Shown: in pieces, positions 13,362 through 17,837 of the stretch
Position numbering within the stretch: position 1 is the first letter of the stretch
Layout: every line of letters starts with the position of its first letter
Source: Moraxellaceae bacterium AER2_44_116
GTDB lineage: Bacteria; Pseudomonadota; Gammaproteobacteria; Pseudomonadales; Moraxellaceae
Assembly: GCA_006546595.1 (NCBI GenBank)
Contig: VIAD01000028.1
Coordinates: 1 to 17,837 of the forward strand
Length of the DNA: 17,837 nucleotides
Direction: 5' to 3'
Notes under the pieces: model-generated
Told to the model about the DNA's origin: nothing
Databases searched by the model: none
What the model saw: the letters and a program-made list of their open reading frames with translations, nothing else
Made by a program: the position numbers and the translations under genes

Positions 13362-14972
13362 ATGCCGATATTAAATTCTCAGATCAATCCACACAGTCCT
13401 GCCTTTCAAGAAAACGCCGATGCGTTGCGCGTGCAAGTGGCGGAACTAAAAGAATTACTTACCGAAGTCTCCAAAGGTGGCGGTGAAGTTGCTGTCGCGC
13501 GTCATAAAGGCCGAGGCAAGCTCACGGCACGAGAGCGTATTAATGCTTTGTTAGATGAAGGCTCACCTTTTTTAGAGCTTGCGCCCCTCGCCGCTTACCA
13601 AATGTATGGTGATGAAACTGTGCCAGCCGCAGGTTTAGTGGCAGGTATTGGTCGAGTGGCAGGTGTTGAATGTATTATTGGTGCGAACGATGCGACGGTA
13701 AAAGGCGGCTCTTATTACCCTATTACCGTGAAAAAGCATTTACGCGCCCAAACCATTGCCCAAGAAAATCATCTGCCGTGTATTTATTTAGTCGATTCAG
13801 GTGGTGCGAATTTACCACGTCAAGATGAAGTCTTTCCTGACGAACGGCATTTTGGTCGTATCTTCTTTAATCAAGCCAATATGTCGGCGATGAATATTCC
13901 GCAAATTGCTGTCGTCATGGGGTCGTGTACCGCAGGTGGTGCGTATGTGCCGTCAATGGCTGATGAAGCGATTATCGTTAAAAACCAAGGCACAATTTTC
14001 TTAGCAGGCCCTCCGCTTGTACGTGCAGCAACAGGTGAAATAGTTTCTGCCGAAGATTTAGGCGGTGCTGAATTACATTGCCGAACCTCAGGTGTCACCG
14101 ACCAATTAGCCGATAACGATGAACACGCCCTCGCCTTAGCACGAGCAGCCATTTCACGGTTAAATCGTCCGAAAAAAATCACCTTAGATGTGCGTAAGCC
14201 ATTACCACCGAAATACGCCGCGGAAGAAATTTACGGCATTATTCCCAAAGATACCCGTCAACCTTTTGATGTGCGCGAGATTATTGCCCGCTTGGTGGAC
14301 AACTCCGATTTTGATGAATTTAAACCGTTATATGGTGCAACCTTAGTCTGTGGTTTTGCCCATTGGTGGGGTTATCCCGTCGGTATTGTGGCGAATAACG
14401 GTATTTTGTTTAGTGAGTCGGCACAAAAAGGCTCGCACTTTATTGAACTCTGTTGTCAACGCGGCATTCCTTTAGTGTTTTTGCAAAACATTACGGGCTT
14501 TATGGTCGGTAAAAAATACGAAGAAGGCGGCATAGCCAAACATGGCGCAAAAATGGTGACAGCGGTTGCTTGTGCCAAAGTGCCGAAGTTTACCGTCATT
14601 ATCGGTGGCTCTTATGGCGCAGGGAATTATGGCATGTGTGGTCGGGCTTATAGTCCACGTTTTATGTTTAGTTGGCCTAACTCGCGTATTGCTGTGATGG
14701 GTGGCGAACAAGCAGCCAGCGTCCTCACCGAAATTCAAAAATCAGCCAACGCTAAACGCGGTGTTCATTGGACAAGTGAAGAAGAAGCCGCGTTTAAACA
14801 ACCGTATTTAGCCAAATATCAACGTGAATCACACCCGTTTTATGCCAGTGCGCGCTTATGGGATGATGGCGTGATTGACCCGATTCAAACCCGTGATGTC
14901 TTGGGTTTATGTATTTCGGCCACGCTCAATGCGCCTAGTGTCGATACCAAATTTGGCGTATTTAGGATGTAA
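13362..14972 (+). CDS. liuB: 3-methylcrotonyl-CoA carboxylase, carboxyltransferase (beta) subunit
   Basis: Carboxyltransferase of 536 aa, against about 535 in Pseudomonas LiuB, which moves carboxybiotin CO2 onto 3-methylcrotonyl-CoA in leucine breakdown. The two crotonase-like halves are seen. The N-terminal half has GKLTARERINALLD (52-65), GGSYYPITVKKH (115-126), SGGANLPRQDEVFPDE (146-161) and an oxyanion glycine motif TAGGAY (190-195). The C-terminal half has GSHFIELCCQRGIPLVFLQNI and IIGGSYGAGNYGMCGRAY (413-430). The conserved GANLPRQDEVF segment separates MCC from propionyl-CoA carboxylase. It works in complex with LiuD. The ATG at 13362 is the start; the Shine-Dalgarno is weak (AAAGG, about 10 nt upstream). 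liuC follows after 4 nt. Confidence 0.95.
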   Translation: MPILNSQINPHSPAFQENADALRVQVAELKELLTEVSKGGGEVAVARHKGRGKLTARERINALLDEGSPFLELAPLAAYQMYGDETVPAAGLVAGIGRVAGVECIIGANDATVKGGSYYPITVKKHLRAQTIAQENHLPCIYLVDSGGANLPRQDEVFPDERHFGRIFFNQANMSAMNIPQIAVVMGSCTAGGAYVPSMADEAIIVKNQGTIFLAGPPLVRAATGEIVSAEDLGGAELHCRTSGVTDQLADNDEHALALARAAISRLNRPKKITLDVRKPLPPKYAAEEIYGIIPKDTRQPFDVREIIARLVDNSDFDEFKPLYGATLVCGFAHWWGYPVGIVANNGILFSESAQKGSHFIELCCQRGIPLVFLQNITGFMVGKKYEEGGIAKHGAKMVTAVACAKVPKFTVIIGGSYGAGNYGMCGRAYSPRFMFSWPNSRIAVMGGEQAASVLTEIQKSANAKRGVHWTSEEEAAFKQPYLAKYQRESHPFYASARLWDDGVIDPIQTRDVLGLCISATLNAPSVDTKFGVFRM

Positions 14973-14976
14973 ACCC

Positions 14977-15750
14977 ATGCTACAACACAGTATTGACGAG
15001 CGTGGCGTTGTCACCCTCACCCTTGACCGTCCGCAGTTACATAATGCCTTTGATGATACCTTAATTGCCGAACTGATTCGAGTTTTGGGTATTTACGCCG
15101 CTAATACCGAAGCACGCTTGTTGGTATTACGCGCCAACGGCAAAAGCTTTTCCGCAGGCGCAGATTTGAATTGGATGCAACGAGTCGCGCAATATAGTTT
15201 TGATGAAAACAAACTCGATGCAGAACAATTAGCGGAATTGATGGAGCGTTTATATCGCTTTCCTTGCCCAACGATTGCTGTAGTTCAAGGTGCGGCTTTT
15301 GGTGGTGGCGTTGGCTTAGTGAGCTGTTGTGATATTGCTCTTGCCAGCGACAAAGCCAGTTTTTGTTTATCCGAAGTGAAACTCGGTTTAGTGCCTGCGG
15401 TGATTAGCCCCTATGTCATTAACGCCATTGGCGCACGACAAGCACAACGCTACTTTTTAACCGCAGAACGCTTTTCGGCAGAAACCGCGCAGCAATTAGG
15501 TTTAGTGCAACAATTATGCAGTAGCGAGTCATTAAATGACGAAGCTGACGCACTGATTAATACCTTGCTGACCAACGCACCACACGCTTTAGCCGCCTGT
15601 AAACAACTGATTCAGCGGGTTGATGAAAGCATCAATGCCGACTTACGCAGTTACACTACCACTCTTATTGCCAGCTTACGCGCCAGCAGCGAAGGTCGCG
15701 AAGGTTTAGCCGCTTTTTTGGGTAAACGCCCTGCGGGATGGATTAAATGA
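14977..15750 (+). CDS. liuC: Methylglutaconyl-CoA hydratase (enoyl-CoA hydratase family)
   Basis: Crotonase-fold hydratase of 257 aa converting 3-methylglutaconyl-CoA to HMG-CoA. The oxyanion segments are ANGKSFSAGADLNWM (53-67) and QGAAFGGGVGLVSCCDIAL (104-122). One catalytic Glu, E133 (LSEVKLGLVPAV), is kept, while the other glutamate of classical enoyl-CoA hydratases is replaced by G113, as I recall for Pseudomonas LiuC. A frame opens inside liuB at 14875, but the ATG at 14977 starts where family members start and has AGGA upstream (14964-14967) within the end of liuB. It lies 4 nt after liuB and its TGA overlaps the liuD ATG by 4 nt. Confidence 0.92.
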   Translation: MLQHSIDERGVVTLTLDRPQLHNAFDDTLIAELIRVLGIYAANTEARLLVLRANGKSFSAGADLNWMQRVAQYSFDENKLDAEQLAELMERLYRFPCPTIAVVQGAAFGGGVGLVSCCDIALASDKASFCLSEVKLGLVPAVISPYVINAIGARQAQRYFLTAERFSAETAQQLGLVQQLCSSESLNDEADALINTLLTNAPHALAACKQLIQRVDESINADLRSYTTTLIASLRASSEGREGLAAFLGKRPAGWIK

Positions 15751-17717
15751 TTAAAAAACTACTGATTGCCAATCGTGGCGAAATTGCTTGCCGTATTATT
15801 AAAACCGCGCAAAAACTCGGTGTTCGTACCGTTGCCGTGTATTCCACTGCCGATGCTAATGCTCGCCATGTGGCGATGGCCGATGAAGCCTATTGCATCG
15901 GTAATCCACCGAGCCGCGAATCGTATTTGTGTGGTGATAAAATTATCGCCACCGCCAAAGCTAGCGGTGCGGATGCGATTCATCCTGCTTATGGCTTTTT
16001 GTCTGAAAATGCTGACTTTGCCGCTGCCGTCGCTGACGCAGGATTGATTTTTATTGGCCCTGCCGCCAGTGCTATTTCTGCGATGGGCGGAAAGTCCCAA
16101 GCCAAAACCTTAATGCAAAAAGCAGGTGTGCCGTTAATTCCGGGCTATCACGGTGAAGCACAAGACGAAGCCACCTTAGTGCGTGAAGCGATGAGCATGG
16201 GCTTGCCCGTGTTACTGAAAGCGTCCGCAGGTGGCGGCGGCAAAGGCATGCGTGCAGTACATGAAGAAGCCGAGCTAAAAGATGCTATTCAAGCCGCGCA
16301 ACGTGAAGGCTTAAATGGTTTTGGTGATAGCCGCTTATTGATTGAAAAATTACTGTTAAAACCGCGTCATGTTGAAGTACAGATTTTAGCCGACCAACAT
16401 GGCCATTGTGTCTATTTATTTGACCGTGATTGCTCACTACAACGCCGTCACCAAAAAGTGGTTGAAGAAGCGCCTGCGCCTAATTTATCTGCTGAGTTAC
16501 GGCAAGCCATGGGTCAAGCGGCAGTGCAAGCGGCACAAGCGATTGGCTACAGTAATGCAGGCACGATTGAGTTTTTGGTGGATAACGGCCAATTCTACTT
16601 TATGGAGATGAATACCCGTTTACAGGTCGAACATCCCGTCACCGAAATGATTAGCGGTTTAGATTTAGTTGAATGGCAATTACGCGTCGCCAGTGGTGAA
16701 GCGTTGACCTTTAGCCAAAGCGACTTAAACGTAAATGGTCATGCCGTCGAAGTGCGTTTATATGCCGAAGACCCTGCACATGACTTTTTGCCCCAAATTG
16801 GCCGTTTAAGCTGTTTTGATTATCCGACAGCGCAAGCATGGCAACGTATTGATACGGGCTTTCAACAAGGGGATGAAATTTCTCCGTATTATGACCCAAT
16901 GTTAGCAAAAGTCATTGCTTGGGGCGATAACCGCGAATTAGCCATTAGCCGTTTATTACAAACCCTATCGGCGATGCGAGTTAGTGGACTACGTCATAAT
17001 TTAAGTTATTTGCAGCGGGTGGTTGGACATCCTGATTTTATTGCAGGTCAATTGGCAACAGACTTTTTAGTGCTGCGTCACGATGAATTACTGAATATGA
17101 CTAGCCGCCACCAACAAGCGGCGTTATTGGTCGCCAGTGCCTATTACTTTCAGCAACACACACAAGCGCATCACATTAGCACTAACGACATTTATTCACC
17201 GTGGCAACAACTCAGCAGTTGGCGCGCCTTTGGTGATAACAGCACTCGCCTACAACTAAGCATCAACGAACAAAACCATAGCTTACGCCTCAGCCCTACT
17301 GCTACAGGCTATCATTGGCAAGACGGTGAGCAACAAGGTGAGTTCCAATTCTCTGAACAGCAAGGGCAACTGATTTATCAGGACAACCAACAACGACTGG
17401 CTTTTAGCCTGACCTTAGATGTGCATGGTCTACAATTAAGTCACGATGGTTTTATTTGGCAATGCCGTTTAATTGAGCCGTATCGTCATAGTTTAGGTGC
17501 AGATACCAGCCATAGCGGTTATAAAGCTCCGATGACTGGCCGTGTTACAGCCGTGTTGGTGGTGGCAGGTCAAGAAGTCAAAACTGGCGACACCTTAGTG
17601 GTGATGGAAGCGATGAAAATGGAACACCGCATCAAAGCACAAACTGATTTTACTATTAATGAAATTTGGGTTAGCGCAGGTGATTTGGTGCAGGATGGAC
17701 AGGTGTTGTTGAATTAA
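15747..17717 (+). CDS. liuD: 3-methylcrotonyl-CoA carboxylase, biotin carboxylase/carrier (alpha) subunit
   Basis: Biotin-dependent alpha subunit of 656 aa, close to the 655 aa of Pseudomonas LiuD. The biotin carboxylase domain (about 1-445) has IANRGEIACRII at the start, the ATP-grasp loop GGGGKGMR (162-169) and MEMNTRLQVEHPVTE (286-300) with E287, N289 and R291 in the active site. A linker/BT domain follows (about 460-575). The C-terminal biotin carrier domain has VMEAMKMEH with K624 as the biotinylated lysine and ends normally. The start codon overlaps the liuC stop in ATGA, so translation is probably coupled. Gene order liuB-liuC-liuD is the usual one; liuE does not follow within the 120 bp left in the window. 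Confidence 0.95.
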   Translation: MIKKLLIANRGEIACRIIKTAQKLGVRTVAVYSTADANARHVAMADEAYCIGNPPSRESYLCGDKIIATAKASGADAIHPAYGFLSENADFAAAVADAGLIFIGPAASAISAMGGKSQAKTLMQKAGVPLIPGYHGEAQDEATLVREAMSMGLPVLLKASAGGGGKGMRAVHEEAELKDAIQAAQREGLNGFGDSRLLIEKLLLKPRHVEVQILADQHGHCVYLFDRDCSLQRRHQKVVEEAPAPNLSAELRQAMGQAAVQAAQAIGYSNAGTIEFLVDNGQFYFMEMNTRLQVEHPVTEMISGLDLVEWQLRVASGEALTFSQSDLNVNGHAVEVRLYAEDPAHDFLPQIGRLSCFDYPTAQAWQRIDTGFQQGDEISPYYDPMLAKVIAWGDNRELAISRLLQTLSAMRVSGLRHNLSYLQRVVGHPDFIAGQLATDFLVLRHDELLNMTSRHQQAALLVASAYYFQQHTQAHHISTNDIYSPWQQLSSWRAFGDNSTRLQLSINEQNHSLRLSPTATGYHWQDGEQQGEFQFSEQQGQLIYQDNQQRLAFSLTLDVHGLQLSHDGFIWQCRLIEPYRHSLGADTSHSGYKAPMTGRVTAVLVVAGQEVKTGDTLVVMEAMKMEHRIKAQTDFTINEIWVSAGDLVQDGQVLLN

Positions 17718-17724
17718 CCATGAT

Positions 17725-17752
17725 TGTAGGGGCGAATTTATTCGCCCTTTTA
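17725..17752 (+). terminator. Half copy of family A repeat acting as terminator after liuD
   Basis: TGTAGGGGCGAA begins the same element as at 10519. The hairpin GGGCGAA-TTTA-TTCGCCC (17730-17747) is followed by TTTTA, so it should work as a Rho-independent terminator eight bases past the liuD stop. The second hairpin and right outer arm of the family are not found in the rest of the window, so this is a solo unit. Confidence 0.65.
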
Positions 17753-17766
17753 CACTTATAAAACCA

Positions 17767-17837
17767 CAGGTACGTTTGACAACGAGCCTGTAAATTAAAC
17801 TGTGTAAACGTTTAAATTTAGATACCCTTTTAAAGGG
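17767..17837. other. Three consecutive small inverted repeats at the window edge
   Basis: CAGGTACGTT (17767-17776) and AACGAGCCTG (17781-17790) pair at 8 of 10 positions around TGAC. TAAATTAAAC (17791-17800) and GTTTAAATTTA (17810-17820) pair with one bulge. CCCTTT-T-AAAGGG (17825-17837) is a perfect dyad that ends at the window border and may continue. No gene is seen. They could belong to the promoter or terminator of a gene to the right. Confidence 0.35.

Noticed and set aside
14875..14976. Longer liuC N terminus inside liuB
   Set aside because: The extra 34 residues read another frame of liuB and do not resemble crotonase N termini; the ATG at 14977 fits the family.

Overview
The window looks like chromosomal DNA of a gammaproteobacterium of moderate to low GC content. 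The protein set points there: an RNase E inhibitor RraA close to the enterobacterial form, a YeaC-like (DUF1315) protein beside NAD kinase, and a leucine-catabolic liu cluster close to the Pseudomonas version. The order or genus cannot be fixed from sequence alone. No rRNA, tRNA, CRISPR array, transposase or phage gene was seen.

Layout. (1) Positions 1-1284 hold an AT-rich, repeat-bearing leader and an intact integron-type tyrosine recombinase (IntI). The first 303 bases are where attI would be expected, and any cassette array would lie to the left, outside the window. (2) Positions 1394-5104, minus strand, form a tight four-gene operon read right to left: a coiled-coil protein with a Cys-rich C terminus, a two-CNB-domain plus rhodanese protein, NAD kinase (4-nt overlap) and a YeaC-like protein (3-nt gap). 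(3) Positions 5105-5389 hold a regulatory region rich in TGAC half-sites, a perfect 19-bp palindrome, and a terminator for the next gene. (4) Positions 5390-10517 hold an acyl-CoA module: a long thiolase (minus strand) divergent from a high-molecular-weight FabG, a MaoC double-hotdog hydratase and an EstB-like serine hydrolase (plus strand). The thiolase/FabG/MaoC part has the gene content and divergent layout of the mycobacterial fadA2-fabG4-htdX locus. (5) Positions 10590-11745, minus strand, hold an atypical SDR followed by rraA, whose Shine-Dalgarno overlaps the SDR stop codon. (6) Positions 11975-17717, plus strand, hold liuA, then about 220 bp of palindromic repeats, then tightly packed liuB-liuC-liuD: isovaleryl-CoA dehydrogenase, 3-methylcrotonyl-CoA carboxylase (both subunits) and methylglutaconyl-CoA hydratase.

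How the genes work together. The liu genes take isovaleryl-CoA to HMG-CoA; the HMG-CoA lyase (liuE) and the regulator liuR are not in the window. The thiolase/FabG/MaoC trio supplies three of the four activities of a beta-oxidation-type or elongation cycle, so much of the window is acyl-CoA metabolism. The minus-strand operon joins a cyclic-nucleotide-sensing rhodanese protein to NADP synthesis by translational coupling; its purpose is unknown.

Between genes the window is studded with palindromic intergenic elements. Two unrelated sequence families share one architecture, two hairpins enclosed by outer inverted arms (8354-8420, 10519-10583, 13142-13224). A half copy sits at 17725-17747 and two other palindromic types at 1328-1374 and 13260-13281. 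Several double as likely terminators. The least explained parts are the CNB-CNB-rhodanese/NAD kinase operon with its dyad-rich promoter, the repeated octamer upstream of intI, and the two-hairpin repeats.
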